A stretch of DNA of 23,687 nt from Bacteroidales bacterium (GTDB lineage Bacteria; Bacteroidota; Bacteroidia; Bacteroidales; UBA1715), in NCBI GenBank assembly GCA_017618935.1, contig JAFZTG010000216.1, positions 1 through 23,687 on the forward strand. The letters run 5' to 3'. A program made the translations under genes and the position numbers. How positions within the stretch are numbered: position 1 is the stretch's first letter; every line of letters begins with the position of its first letter. The notes beneath the pieces are model-generated. The model searched no databases and was not told the DNA's origin. It was given only the letters and a program-made list of their open reading frames with translations. Shown in pieces: positions 1 through 9,700 of this stretch.

Positions 1-249
1 GCAGGGTTTGTGTGCTACACCTCAAAGGTATTGAAGGCATTAGATTTTGATACAATCAAGTTCAAAGGGTACGGATTTCAGATTGAGATGAAATTCAAAA
101 CGTGGTACAAAGGATTCAAAATCGTGGAAGTGCCCATCATATTCACCGACCGCAAAGAAGGCACGTCGAAAATGAGCGGTGGAATTATAAAAGAAGCGGC
201 AATAGGCGTTATTGCATTGAAAATCAAGTCAATGTTCAAGAAGATTTGA
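1..249 (+). CDS. Polyprenol-phosphate mannosyltransferase-like GT2 (DPM1 type), 3' end only
   Basis: This is the C-terminal 82 residues of a family 2 glycosyltransferase; the start lies left of the window and the frame is open from base 1. The segment KGYGFQIEMK, then VEVPIIFTDRKEGTSKMS, is the characteristic end of bacterial dolichol/polyprenol-phosphate mannosyltransferases, where the conserved Arg and Ser/Lys contribute to phosphate and donor binding. Such enzymes transfer mannose or a related sugar from a nucleotide donor to a polyprenyl phosphate at the inner membrane. It ends in a basic helix (ALKIKSMFKKI) with no transmembrane extension, so it resembles the short soluble form. The stop at 247-249 overlaps a TTG that may start the next gene. 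The family is clear; the exact sugar is not determined. Confidence 0.85.
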   Translation, partial: AGFVCYTSKVLKALDFDTIKFKGYGFQIEMKFKTWYKGFKIVEVPIIFTDRKEGTSKMSGGIIKEAAIGVIALKIKSMFKKI

Positions 250-1274
250 ACAGAGTTTCTGACATACAAAATCAAATCGTGATAATCTCACCCCTCGATT
301 GGGGCTTGGGACACGCCACGCGTTGCATTCCCATCATCAAGGAATTGCAGAAAAACGGGAACACGTGCATTATTGCTTCGTCGGGACGCTCTCACGAACT
401 GCTCAAGCAAGAATTCCCGGAACTGATTCACGAACAAATTCCAGAGTATAACATTTCGTACAGCACCAACGCGGTTTCCACGTTTTTCAAGTTGCTGATT
501 CAAATTCCCAAGGCTCTGCTAACAAAGAACACCGAGGGACATTTAGCCAACGAATTGGTGCAAAAATACCATGCTACGTATTTGATTGCCGACAATCGTT
601 TTGGAATGCATAGCAAACTGTGTAAGTCAGTCTATATCACGCACCAAATCAGAATTCGACTGCCACTGATTTTCCGTTGGCTGGAATATCCGTTTCATCT
701 TGCAAACAAGTCCATCATTCGACGATTTGACGAATGTTGGATTCCCGATTACAAAGGGAGCAAAAACCTTTCGGGAATACTATCGCATAGTTGGCGTATC
801 CCCAATTGCTACTACATTGGTCCTCTTTCGGGCCGAAACGCAATAGAATGTGACACGCAATTCGACATAGTCGCCATTCTTTCGGGGCCAGAACCTCAAC
901 GAGGAATTTTTGAGACGAAACTGCGGGAAATCCTTCCTCATCTTCCCTACAAATCTTGCATTATCCGTGGAGTTGTGGCACATAGGAATAGTGCGACAAA
1001 AATTGGCAACTGCAAAATTCAGACATTTGCCACAAACGACGAGATTACCAAACTTATCTGCGGAAGTCGCTTGGTTATTTCCCGTGCAGGATATAGTTCC
1101 ATAATGGACTATGAAAAACTTGGCTGCAAGGCAATACTTGTTCCTACTCCGGGACAAAGCGAACAAGTATATCTGTCGCATTATCTTGAACATAAGGAAC
1201 GATATTGGAGAGTCACACAACGAAAGTTGTCGGAAAAACTACCTATGGTTTTGGAGGAAATCCTCAATAATTAA
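246..1274 (+). CDS. MurG/GT28-like glycosyltransferase
   Basis: The protein opens with SPLDWGLGHATRCIPII, the glycine-rich N-terminal motif of GT-B fold glycosyltransferases related to MurG. The second half carries ILSGPEPQR and then SRAGYSSIMDY...PTPGQSEQ, the GT28 C-terminal donor-binding signature. This type is common and mostly uncharacterised in Bacteroidota. It probably moves a sugar onto a lipid or surface glycan. I chose the TTG at 246, which gives 342 residues and overlaps the upstream TGA (TTGA), suggesting translational coupling. The alternative is GTG at 279, which starts four residues before PLDWG. The open frame runs back to 102, but that part overlaps the GT2 gene and has no family similarity. 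The stop at 1272-1274 shares the tetranucleotide TTAA with the stop of the convergent PorU2-like gene, and no terminator lies between them. Confidence 0.85.
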   Translation: MNRVSDIQNQIVIISPLDWGLGHATRCIPIIKELQKNGNTCIIASSGRSHELLKQEFPELIHEQIPEYNISYSTNAVSTFFKLLIQIPKALLTKNTEGHLANELVQKYHATYLIADNRFGMHSKLCKSVYITHQIRIRLPLIFRWLEYPFHLANKSIIRRFDECWIPDYKGSKNLSGILSHSWRIPNCYYIGPLSGRNAIECDTQFDIVAILSGPEPQRGIFETKLREILPHLPYKSCIIRGVVAHRNSATKIGNCKIQTFATNDEITKLICGSRLVISRAGYSSIMDYEKLGCKAILVPTPGQSEQVYLSHYLEHKERYWRVTQRKLSEKLPMVLEEILNN

Positions 1275-4200
1275 CGTCGAATCACCAAGCGACCACTATT
1301 CTTGTTCAAACCGTCGGTTTGTTTTAAGCGTAACGTTTCCCAGTCTGATTTACCGTCAAACGTGAGTTGATAGAAATATACGCCGTTGGGCAGATAGCCA
1401 CCCGCATTGTCGCGTCCGTCCCAATAAATGTCAACATTATTGGTTCCTATATGGGCATTATTGATATGAATGGTCTTCACCACGTGACCTTTCACGTCGC
1501 TGATTTGAATGGCAAGATTCTGCGGTTTTTCCTTACCCGTGAGAATAAATCTGAACGTGGTAAACTCGGCACACGGATTCGGATAATTATACAAAATAGA
1601 AACTTTCTGCTCCAAATCGACCTCAAACTGCACCGAATATTCCTGACTTGCCGTGGCATTTCCCGACGCATCCTTGGCTTGAACGTGCAATTCATACGTG
1701 CCTGCCTCGCTCAACGCAGGGGTGAAATATACGTGGGCTATGTTGGACGTGTCGTTGGCGGGAATGAAGCGAAGCACGCTATCGGCAAAATAATAGGTGA
1801 TTTTTTCGTTTGTCTGCGTATTTACCACATAAATCGAGAACAATGCAGTGTCTTGCAACGAGAAAAACGGATTCTCGTCGAACAACTGAATCACTATCTC
1901 GGGCGAAGCCGACACATTGTCGCCGTTCATCACATGACGACCATCTATCACAACGTCTAAAATCGGTGCTGTCTGGTCGGTTGTCACTACAAACGAATAA
2001 TAATACACATTGTTGAAGTGAATCTCCTCGGGTTGGTCGTATTCTCCCGTTTCGGGATTTACAGGATTATATTCTATTTTCAATGAATATCTTCCGTGCA
2101 TAAGATTGGTAGAAACAAATTGTGTATCAACAACATATCCATACGGTTCCACGCCGGCGATTCGCTTATATTGCAGATATTCAACCTCGTTTTGCTCGTT
2201 ACGAATTTCATACATCACAAGAACGCTGTCCATTGCGGTTCCCACAATATTTTTAGCAGAAGAAACTATTTGTGCCACATCGCCTTGCTGTAGCGTATCG
2301 TTATAGAACGAGAACGCATATTCGGGCGAAACAGCCAGTTCCGCCGCAGGCGTATAATAAATCTTCCAAAAATTCAAGTCGGCAGGCGTTCTTTCCTCGT
2401 CGCTCATATAGCAGTCGAGCTGCATATAGGGGAAATACTCGGCATTTATAATAGTGTCAAGCTGCTTCCGTTCTTTTTTAAACTCGTTTTGCAAAGCATA
2501 CACATAGTTGTTTTTTGTCACACCGTAATAGGTGAGATAACTCACATCGTTGTCGGTATTGACCGACTCCCACTGCAATTCCTCAAATTTCTTCGCCGGG
2601 CCTATATTTGCCGTATGAATACGACCACTGCTCAAATTCGCCGTCAGCACCTTGGTCAAACTGATAAGTGCAGTTTCCGAATTGCCCACAACTTCCTCAC
2701 ACGAAGCAGGATTGCCTTTCTGCGTGAAAAAGATGTATGGATAATTGTCGGGGGCAGTCTTATATTTTGTAAAACCGAGCGTTTCCATTGCCGTTTTTAG
2801 CGACGCATCCCACGACTGGCAATACGGATTTTTGAAACTATAACAAAGGATATAATTTCCTTCGGGAACGGTGTCATTCAAGAAATTAGCAAGATTCTTC
2901 TGCGAAGTCGCATTGTTTGATGTAAATGCCAAATGATAACGCACACGTCCGTTTGCCGACGGATAATTTCGTTGTCCATAGGGAGCACGGCTCGAAAGCC
3001 ATGGTTCCATTGAGGCAGAATCCAACACAATGACGTGCAATGCCGGTGAAGACAGCGGGAATCCACTATTTTCCATCTGCGTGGCATCCAAGACAAACAT
3101 ACATTCATAGTATTCTTTGTTCGTAGAACAGTTTCCACGCGTTTGCAATGTTACTTCGTGAGGAATGGTCTTGAACGCATATTTTTTAGTTGTGTCATTA
3201 TAGGTCATTCCCGAAATTGTGTTGTCAACAAACTGATGAGCGTGAATTTGTCCCCAACCTGTACAATTTTTTTCGTATGTGAACGAATATTCGTTCCATT
3301 TGATAGAATCGGTAGCCGTAACACGCCAGAAATACGTGGTGCTGTCGATAAAATGTCCCTCGGGTTTCCACGAAATCACCGCTTTGCCGTCAACAGCAAG
3401 CACGACGCCTTGTTTCAAGGGCGAATTGTATGAAACGCAGGTGTCTAACTCCACCTTAATTTCCGTTGGCGGATTGAATGCGTCAATAGCCGACATAATC
3501 AACGAAATGGTATCAGTTGGAATAATTGCATAATTCGACGGATACACGGGCATCAATTCACGTGAACTCACAAAAAACGGGACTTCCGCAGAATTATTGT
3601 CTTCCGAAAGTTCTTCAATTTCGTCGTCGTAATCCACTTCCACACGCACGGTATATTCGCCCGAAACGAATTTTTTCATATTGAGTGCAAGCGAAATTGT
3701 GTCAACATTGTAACAGCCATTGATAAGAGTATCAATGCGATATGCATCGCCAGTTTCCGAAGTAAAGGTTGCCCGAATGGCATACGACGAGGAATATGCC
3801 CTACCATTGTTTTTTATTGCCACATTACATTGGGCTGATTCCAAATCGGTGGTTATCAACGTCGGTGAAAAAGCAATTGAAGTTTCGTCAATGACAAAAT
3901 CTGGTTTGTCGAACGAATGTAATTTTACCGCAGGGTCGCCGTGTAACGTAAAGCCCACAATTCCATCGTACAAGTCTTCATAGACGAGATTTCTCGCCGA
4001 AACATCCGACAAGGTTTTTGCGATATTCTCTCCAATTGTTCCGCCATAGTTGGTGTACGCAATATTGCGAACCAAAGCCGACGAGAACACGTTCAAATAG
4101 GTGGGGATTCCCACATCGACATTTGCCAGAAAACCGATGGAGCCACGATTTTTCTCGAACGTCCACGTGCAGCTCACATTGTAGTCGCTTTCGGTGAAAA

Positions 4201-6166
4201 TATCGCCCGAATAGCACGAATTGGCCACAATCAATGGGTAGCGTCCCTGATTGTCGAACAACGAAGGATGGTCGATACTTTGGTCGAAACCGCTTCCTGC
4301 CGCATGACCGAAAAATGTCATAAGCGACACTCCCTCGTTCATATATTTACGAATTGCTTCTGGCTCGGTCGTTTCATATACATCGGAACTTTCTTTGTAG
4401 AACGAATGGACATTCGCTCCAAAATATGCACCCGACAAAGTGCGCTCATATTGTTTTAAATAATAGCGGAACAGCGACTGCTCGTAAGCCGTAGAACCAC
4501 CACCAAAATGTAACACGTTTTTCATCCACGGAGCCAATTCCTGCGCCTCGAAATCCTTCACCTTGTTACGATAAATGGCGACTTCCTCGGGAGTTTCGGC
4601 AGCAATACGCCCTACGGCAATGTTCGGACTCAAGTTGCGACCACGCATATCGAGCGTAAACAGCAAATCCGACGAGGGATTTCCCATAGAAGGCACAAGC
4701 GTGCGTTGATACAAGGTCTCGTTTTTCCGGAAATTCGCCACGTGGAAACCCTTGCCAATGAGGAAGACGTGCTTGGGTTTTACTGACCACGTTTTTACAG
4801 CATACGCAATAAAATTGGAAATTGCCACAGGATGTTTGCGAACACCATAGGCAAATTGGTTATACAATTCATCCACATCGACATGCACCACCTGATGCCC
4901 CGTAGATGTGCGATATTGCTTGTAATATATGGCTTCTTGCCACAATTTCTTTTCTGTTATTATGATATAGTTTCCTTGATTTTCAGGTTGGGAGAAATCA
5001 AGAAACTGCAATTTTTGTTTCGCATTTTTTGAAGTAACGGGTACAATTTCCGCAACGTGTTTCATCGTATTCTGCGAAGTCATTATACACTTAATTTCCT
5101 TGTGAGCATTGGGTATCAAGGCATAATACTTCCCATTGGAAAGCGTGGTCAAAATTCGTTTTCCCAATTCTGGCACATACACTAACGGTGCGGAACTACC
5201 TGCATTGAAATTGCTCACCTCAATCAAAAGATAGTCGGACAAATCCACTACTGGAAGCGTAAACTCAAAATATGACTGATTCCCGAAATTGAACGTAGAA
5301 GGATAGGTAACTTGCAGATACGAAACACTATTCTTGTCGGCTGTCTTGTCACCCGAAATACTCTGAAATTTCAATACCGTCGATGCTGGCAACGGCGACG
5401 ATACAGTGAGTGTTTTATGAATCGCGTTATAGTCAAAATACGTCGTGTCGAAGCGCACCGACTCATCGGATTCAAGCGTAACAACCACATCGTGTTGTGT
5501 TTCGGAAAAGCCGCCAATGCCAAATGAGATAACGGAAGGGACATCCACCGACGCATAGTTTGCCGTAATAAGCCCTTTCTCGACATTGCCACCCATATCG
5601 AAATACGAGTCACACCAACCTTCGGAAGGCAAAATGTAAGGTGACGATTTTGTCGCATTGAACGTTGACGTATAATTACCCCTAACCGTACGCAAACAAT
5701 ATGTAAGAGGATCATACTCGTTGTAATTGGTTGCCCGAACCGTGTCGTATCGCGGACTTGTGAGCGTGTTAGCAATCGTAAGGAAATATGCCGCCGTGTC
5801 GTTGTACAAACTCACATTTTCGTTGAACGAGCGACCTGTATAGTACAATTTTGAATCTTGCCAACCCGTATTTCCACCTTCGGCGTAAAATTCAATATAA
5901 TCGGTGTTTCTGAAAATTCCGTCGGGTTGAGCGGAAACAAAGAGAGGAACCACCTTGCCGTCGTGGACAATCTGCAAGTTTCTATGGTCAAAATCACCCA
6001 CGGAAATGCCGTTTGAAACCAAATCGGCGTATGTAATTTTGTAAATTCCCGCATTTGTTATAGGTATTCGGTAGTATTTCTGGGAATAGTCTATCCATTC
6101 GTTGGGATACTGCCCAAAGGCCGACACGCAGAATAATACGCTCAATATGAAAAGAATCCGCTTCAA
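1271..6166 (-). CDS. porU2: PorU2-like type IX secretion C25 (gingipain-family) peptidase
   Basis: A 1,631-residue secreted protein. The N-terminus KRILFILSVLFCVSAFGQ is a signal peptide. Then comes a beta-rich PorU-type N-terminal region, and a C25 peptidase domain at about residues 370-730. Its catalytic His is in FFGHAAGSG (about H621) and its catalytic Cys is in NSCYSGD (about C651), 30 residues apart and close to gingipain spacing. A CARDB-like domain (EIEELSEDNNSAEV) and further Ig-like domains follow. The last 90 residues are a FlgD-like/T9SS sorting domain (YNYPNPCAEFTTFRF; WDGRDNAGGYLPNGVYFY). PorU-family sortases cleave sorting domains and attach cargo at the outer membrane. The length and tail match proteins annotated as putative PorU2 rather than the shorter canonical PorU. 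The frame extends to another TTG at 6217, but that stretch lies in a tandem repeat and upstream of a promoter match. The TTG at 6166 is preceded by GGGAG at 6175-6171. Confidence 0.85.
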   Translation of the reverse strand: MKRILFILSVLFCVSAFGQYPNEWIDYSQKYYRIPITNAGIYKITYADLVSNGISVGDFDHRNLQIVHDGKVVPLFVSAQPDGIFRNTDYIEFYAEGGNTGWQDSKLYYTGRSFNENVSLYNDTAAYFLTIANTLTSPRYDTVRATNYNEYDPLTYCLRTVRGNYTSTFNATKSSPYILPSEGWCDSYFDMGGNVEKGLITANYASVDVPSVISFGIGGFSETQHDVVVTLESDESVRFDTTYFDYNAIHKTLTVSSPLPASTVLKFQSISGDKTADKNSVSYLQVTYPSTFNFGNQSYFEFTLPVVDLSDYLLIEVSNFNAGSSAPLVYVPELGKRILTTLSNGKYYALIPNAHKEIKCIMTSQNTMKHVAEIVPVTSKNAKQKLQFLDFSQPENQGNYIIITEKKLWQEAIYYKQYRTSTGHQVVHVDVDELYNQFAYGVRKHPVAISNFIAYAVKTWSVKPKHVFLIGKGFHVANFRKNETLYQRTLVPSMGNPSSDLLFTLDMRGRNLSPNIAVGRIAAETPEEVAIYRNKVKDFEAQELAPWMKNVLHFGGGSTAYEQSLFRYYLKQYERTLSGAYFGANVHSFYKESSDVYETTEPEAIRKYMNEGVSLMTFFGHAAGSGFDQSIDHPSLFDNQGRYPLIVANSCYSGDIFTESDYNVSCTWTFEKNRGSIGFLANVDVGIPTYLNVFSSALVRNIAYTNYGGTIGENIAKTLSDVSARNLVYEDLYDGIVGFTLHGDPAVKLHSFDKPDFVIDETSIAFSPTLITTDLESAQCNVAIKNNGRAYSSSYAIRATFTSETGDAYRIDTLINGCYNVDTISLALNMKKFVSGEYTVRVEVDYDDEIEELSEDNNSAEVPFFVSSRELMPVYPSNYAIIPTDTISLIMSAIDAFNPPTEIKVELDTCVSYNSPLKQGVVLAVDGKAVISWKPEGHFIDSTTYFWRVTATDSIKWNEYSFTYEKNCTGWGQIHAHQFVDNTISGMTYNDTTKKYAFKTIPHEVTLQTRGNCSTNKEYYECMFVLDATQMENSGFPLSSPALHVIVLDSASMEPWLSSRAPYGQRNYPSANGRVRYHLAFTSNNATSQKNLANFLNDTVPEGNYILCYSFKNPYCQSWDASLKTAMETLGFTKYKTAPDNYPYIFFTQKGNPASCEEVVGNSETALISLTKVLTANLSSGRIHTANIGPAKKFEELQWESVNTDNDVSYLTYYGVTKNNYVYALQNEFKKERKQLDTIINAEYFPYMQLDCYMSDEERTPADLNFWKIYYTPAAELAVSPEYAFSFYNDTLQQGDVAQIVSSAKNIVGTAMDSVLVMYEIRNEQNEVEYLQYKRIAGVEPYGYVVDTQFVSTNLMHGRYSLKIEYNPVNPETGEYDQPEEIHFNNVYYYSFVVTTDQTAPILDVVIDGRHVMNGDNVSASPEIVIQLFDENPFFSLQDTALFSIYVVNTQTNEKITYYFADSVLRFIPANDTSNIAHVYFTPALSEAGTYELHVQAKDASGNATASQEYSVQFEVDLEQKVSILYNYPNPCAEFTTFRFILTGKEKPQNLAIQISDVKGHVVKTIHINNAHIGTNNVDIYWDGRDNAGGYLPNGVYFYQLTFDGKSDWETLRLKQTDGLNKNSGRLVIRR

Positions 6167-6181
6167 AACACTCCCTTTATG

Positions 6182-6210
6182 CAAATGTAAAAATAATTGA
6201 GAATTGACAA
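6182..6210 (-). promoter_or_regulatory. Putative Bacteroidota promoter of the PorU2-like gene
   Basis: On the minus strand, TACATTTG (6189-6182) matches the -7 consensus TAnnTTTG. A TTG (6210-6208) sits 18 bases upstream as a possible -33 core. Transcription would begin near 6175, leaving a leader of roughly ten bases before the TTG start at 6166. The -33 element is supplied by one unit of the ATTGACA-type tandem repeat. Confidence 0.45.
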
Positions 6211-6226
6211 TTGACAATTAACAATT
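6195..6226. repeat. Short tandem repeat of an ATTGACA heptad
   Basis: The heptads ATTGACA, ATTGACA and ATTAACA lie end to end, flanked by ATTGAGA on the left and a partial ATT on the right. Repeats of this kind are scattered between genes in many Bacteroidota genomes. Here the repeat makes up the 5' end of the longest open frame of the PorU2-like gene, which is one reason to prefer the downstream start. Confidence 0.7.
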
Positions 6227-6254
6227 ATGTATTCAGAATTCTCGTAATGTTTGT

Positions 6255-6284
6255 TGTAGAGACGATGTGCACATCGTCTCTACA
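6255..6284. repeat. Perfect 30-bp palindrome (REP-like interspersed element)
   Basis: The left arm TGTAGAGACGATGTG (6255-6269) is followed directly by its exact reverse complement (6270-6284), with no loop bases. The core GTAGAGACG...CGTCTCTAC is the hallmark of a family of dispersed intergenic palindromes seen in Bacteroidota and cyanobacteria. There is no T-run beside it, so it is not a classical terminator. Confidence 0.75.
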
Positions 6285-6287
6285 GAT

Positions 6288-6306
6288 GGCTGAACCTGTC
6301 GAAGCC
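6288..6306. repeat. Short GGCTTCGACAGG-type interspersed repeat
   Basis: On the minus strand the sequence reads GGCTTCGACAGGTTCAGCC, with GGCT/AGCC ends. Sequences of the CTTCGACAGGCTCAG type are common dispersed intergenic repeats in many bacteria. It lies three bases from the 30-bp palindrome. Confidence 0.5.
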
Positions 6307-6308
6307 AC

Positions 6309-6338
6309 AAAAAAAGGCAACCCGAATGGATTGCCTTT
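6309..6338 (-). terminator. Rho-independent terminator of the small lipoprotein gene
   Basis: On the minus strand, AAAGGCAA (6338-6331) pairs with TTGCCTTT (6320-6313). Two more G-C pairs can form inside the loop across a one-base bulge, and a T-run continues to 6309. It begins 21 bases after the lipoprotein stop codon and separates that gene from the PorU2-like gene. Confidence 0.8.
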
Positions 6339-6359
6339 GGTCATTATACAAAATGACGA

Positions 6360-6608
6360 TTATTTACATTTATACTCGTATTTGTATTCTACACCATCAA
6401 TAGTTGTAGTCTTATCCATTTGAACTGACTCCAAAGCTTTACAGTCATCAGAAGAGTGTTTTGCTTTTTTGTAAACAATTTCTTTTGATACTCCTGTTTT
6501 TTTACCATCTTCTTTTTGTATTGTTTTGCAAACGCATTCACGACCAAAGCAAGATGTCATTACGATAGCTGCCATAGCAACTGATAACACTAATAATACT
6601 TTTTTCAT
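6360..6608 (-). CDS. Small cysteine-rich lipoprotein, function unknown
   Basis: An 82-residue protein with a lipoprotein signal peptide: KK, then a hydrophobic stretch, then the lipobox MTSC with C20 as the acylated residue. The mature part is 63 residues, rich in Lys, and has four further cysteines (C25, C27, C56, C81) that could form two disulfides in the periplasm or at the surface. I do not recognise a family. It lies between the giant secreted protein gene (upstream on the same strand) and the PorU2-like gene. It has a terminator just downstream and a -7 match upstream, so it is probably transcribed alone. The ATG at 6608 begins MKKVLL, a typical signal-peptide start. Confidence 0.75.
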   Translation of the reverse strand: MKKVLLVLSVAMAAIVMTSCFGRECVCKTIQKEDGKKTGVSKEIVYKKAKHSSDDCKALESVQMDKTTTIDGVEYKYEYKCK

Positions 6609-6638
6609 AATAATTTAAATTTTAGGTTTATACTAACG

Positions 6639-6646
6639 CAAACATA
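6639..6646 (-). promoter_or_regulatory. Putative -7 promoter element for the small lipoprotein
   Basis: On the minus strand, TATGTTTG matches TAnnTTTG exactly, 30 bases before the ATG. The best -33 candidate is a TTG at 6664-6662, only 15 bases upstream, which is short for this promoter class. Confidence 0.35.
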
Positions 6647-6733
6647 TAAATAATTCTCTTACAATGTATTCACTTCAGTGCAATTTTTTTCGCATTTTGG
6701 TATAAAACCCAAATAAAAATGTTTGCAACAGAG

Positions 6734-9700
6734 TTACTCAACCACAATTTTATAAGCATTCTCTCCAACCACAACAACATATATTCCGACATTTTTCACA
6801 GGAATTGTCGTTGACTGTACTGCATTTTGCTGAGCAACAAGTTTTCCAGCAATATCGAATACCGAAACATTTTCCTGACTTGTGGATTCAACAACAATGT
6901 TTTTCTTGTTAGCATAAACAATTGCCTGATTTTCTGCGTTATCAGCTATTACATCAACATCTACTGAATTTTCTAACTCCGCAATGTTACTGAGAGCCAA
7001 CGAGAATGGTCCGCTTTCCGCCTTCAACGGTTTGTTCACGTCTATAGTATCGTGTAAAAGAATAGCCACATAGTAACCCTTAACGTCAGCCGGCGGATTC
7101 TTGTCGGTATATCGGTTCAAGCGAGCAGAAACTTTTTTGAGTGTATCCATTTCCGAACTTGAGGTTGCCTGACGGAAAATATAGTACGATGCATATTCTA
7201 CACCTTCGTAACTATCCCATATAAGATTTACTTCGCCATTCACACCCTTGTTCATTTGCAAATGAATGGTCTTGTGTTCCTTGCTCATCGGAGATTCGTT
7301 ACCACATACGTCGGTTGCCGAAATCTTATAACGCCATGATTGTACCATTATGTCGGCGTCGTTGTCAACAAAAATACTTGTCTCGTTGTATTTCACAACA
7401 CCCAAACTATCAAAAACGCCACTTTCGTCGCCCTCACGCCAGATTGTGTAATAGTCAATTACATCGGTTTCGGGTTTCTGCCAAACGATAAGGTTTTTGC
7501 CCGATTCTGTGCCGACGGTAACCAAGGCAATTTCAGGCTGTTTGAACGTAACTGATGGTATAACCACCGAGAACACGCTTCGGCATTGATTGTCGTCGAT
7601 TACTTTAACCGTATATGTTCCGGGAAGCATTGCGGGACGTTTGTTTTCATTCCACACGCTTGCAGAATCGCTCCACGTAATAGTATATGGAGAGACACCG
7701 CCGGTAACCTCAATTTCACAATTACCATTTGCATCGTTACATTTTGAAGGATTTATGCTCTTGAGAGAAATCACAGGAGCGTCTTGTTCTTGCAACGCAT
7801 AACTTTTTTGAACCTTGCAGCCATTATCGTCGGTTATAACTACATCGTACACTCCGCCCTGTAAGTTTTGTAACTCAAGTCCTTCGAGAACATCATCGTT
7901 GCTTGATGTCCATTGCGGTGTATAAGGAGCAGTTCCACCCGAAACTGAAAGTGAAATTGAACCATTATCGTTGCCACAACTTGGATTAGAAATTTCTTGT
8001 TCTTCAACAACTATTTTATTTGGCGTTTCTATACGGAATGTGCTTGAAGTGAAACAACCCTCCGAATCACTAACAAGAACAACATATTCTCCCGCAGGAA
8101 CGGCATAAATTCCGTTGCTCGTTCTACCTGTATTCCATTTGTATTGATATGGCGCAACGCCACCCGAAACCGAGACTTCTATTTTACCGTCATTTTCTCC
8201 ATAACAAGATACATTTGTAACATCAGACGAAATAACCAAGTCACATATTTTAATAGGTTCGTCCTGTTTTGGATTGACAGTAATGGTGAACATCTGGCTT
8301 TTTACCGATTTCTTATATTTTGCGGTTACCGTGATTAACGCTGACCCCGTTCCATATTGTACAAAATCCAGCTTGTCGCCTCTCACGATAGGATAAATGA
8401 CAGAATAATCCTGCGATTCGGCAGAATAAGATATTTGTACATTCTCATCAGTAAAGAAATGATTTTTCAAATCAATTGTTGGCAAAGCATCTCCCTCAGT
8501 TATTGTAATGTCATCTATTGTAGTTGTATTTATAGACACTTGAGGTTCGCCAAGATAGGTGAATTTAAAATTCGTAAAATTAAATTCTATTTTCTTTACA
8601 TCTGACACGTCCTCTGACATAGCGATACCGTCGTTAAATTCCGTAGCCGCTGCGTAATCGTCCATTTCAAAAGAGAATACTAAACCAGGCTTGTCTGTTA
8701 GTACCTGATAAAAATAATCCCCACTATAAAATCCTTCCGACGCAAGAGCATTGATAGAGTATAACAATGTTGTCTTAAAATGTTTTCCTGCCGTTACCGT
8801 TATTTCTGGATCTCCAAAGTCGGAATTTGAAAACCAATACATAACTTCGGGTTGTTCATCTACAATACCTGTCTTTAATGTTCCCGTAGCGTTGCACGTT
8901 CCCTCTATTTCTAACGCGAATTGCTGACCTTTTCCAAGCACCCAATTTCGTGTCTCTTCTTCAAGCGCTTCTTTTACTGCTTCGTTAATAATAGCCTGAT
9001 TGCTATATTGCCATGTGTACGATTTTTCGCCAGTACCAATATCTCCATTTCCGTACTCGTTATATGATAATTTGACAGTTTTAGGACTTGGTTTTTCGGG
9101 CGAAATCACGATTGATTCCAAACCGTCGTATATGGCATCGGCTGTAGAAAATACCAATCGGCACGTTTCCGTAGCAGAGGACAGTGGAATTATCTTTGTG
9201 ATTTTTACGGCACCGCCCGTCTTAACATTACTTGCAAGTTCATAAAAAGAAGACATTACATTCCAAGAATCATCAATCAATCCTGTAACAAGGCTTTCAA
9301 TGTTGTGATTTGCATATCCATTGATTGTAAGTTTTACATAATCACCAGCTTGGAATCCACCATCTGGAGCCGTCAATTCTTCTTCATACTGATAGTTGGA
9401 ACCTTCATCCCACTCATTTGCATTCAAGATGAGATTGTTTTTCTCGATAGTAGCCAATTCTCTTGGCTCTGGATCTCCATCTTTCACGAATATGACAGGA
9501 ACTGCTTCATAATTTTCAATAAACACGAAGATTGTTGCCTCTGTTGATGGGAAATCTTTAGGAATAGTGAAATCAAACGTTGTGTTTATTGTTTCATTTT
9601 GTGAGACCTCAACATATTTTTGCGTCCAAGGCAATAGTTCATAACCGTTTTCGCCAAAAATCATAAAGCAAAGTCTATCAATGTCTTGGCTGAACTTACC

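Noticed and set aside
1367..1960. 197-codon plus-strand open frame opposite the end of the PorU2-like gene
   Set aside because: It is the complement of the T9SS sorting domain and adjacent Ig-like region; no domain of its own is visible.
6167..6217. N-terminal extension of the PorU2-like protein from a TTG at 6217
   Set aside because: The extension is encoded by a dispersed tandem repeat and lies upstream of the promoter match; it also places 30 residues ahead of a normal signal peptide.
6195..6226. A CRISPR-like or phage attachment repeat
   Set aside because: Units are only seven bases with no spacers, and no cas or integrase gene is present in the window.
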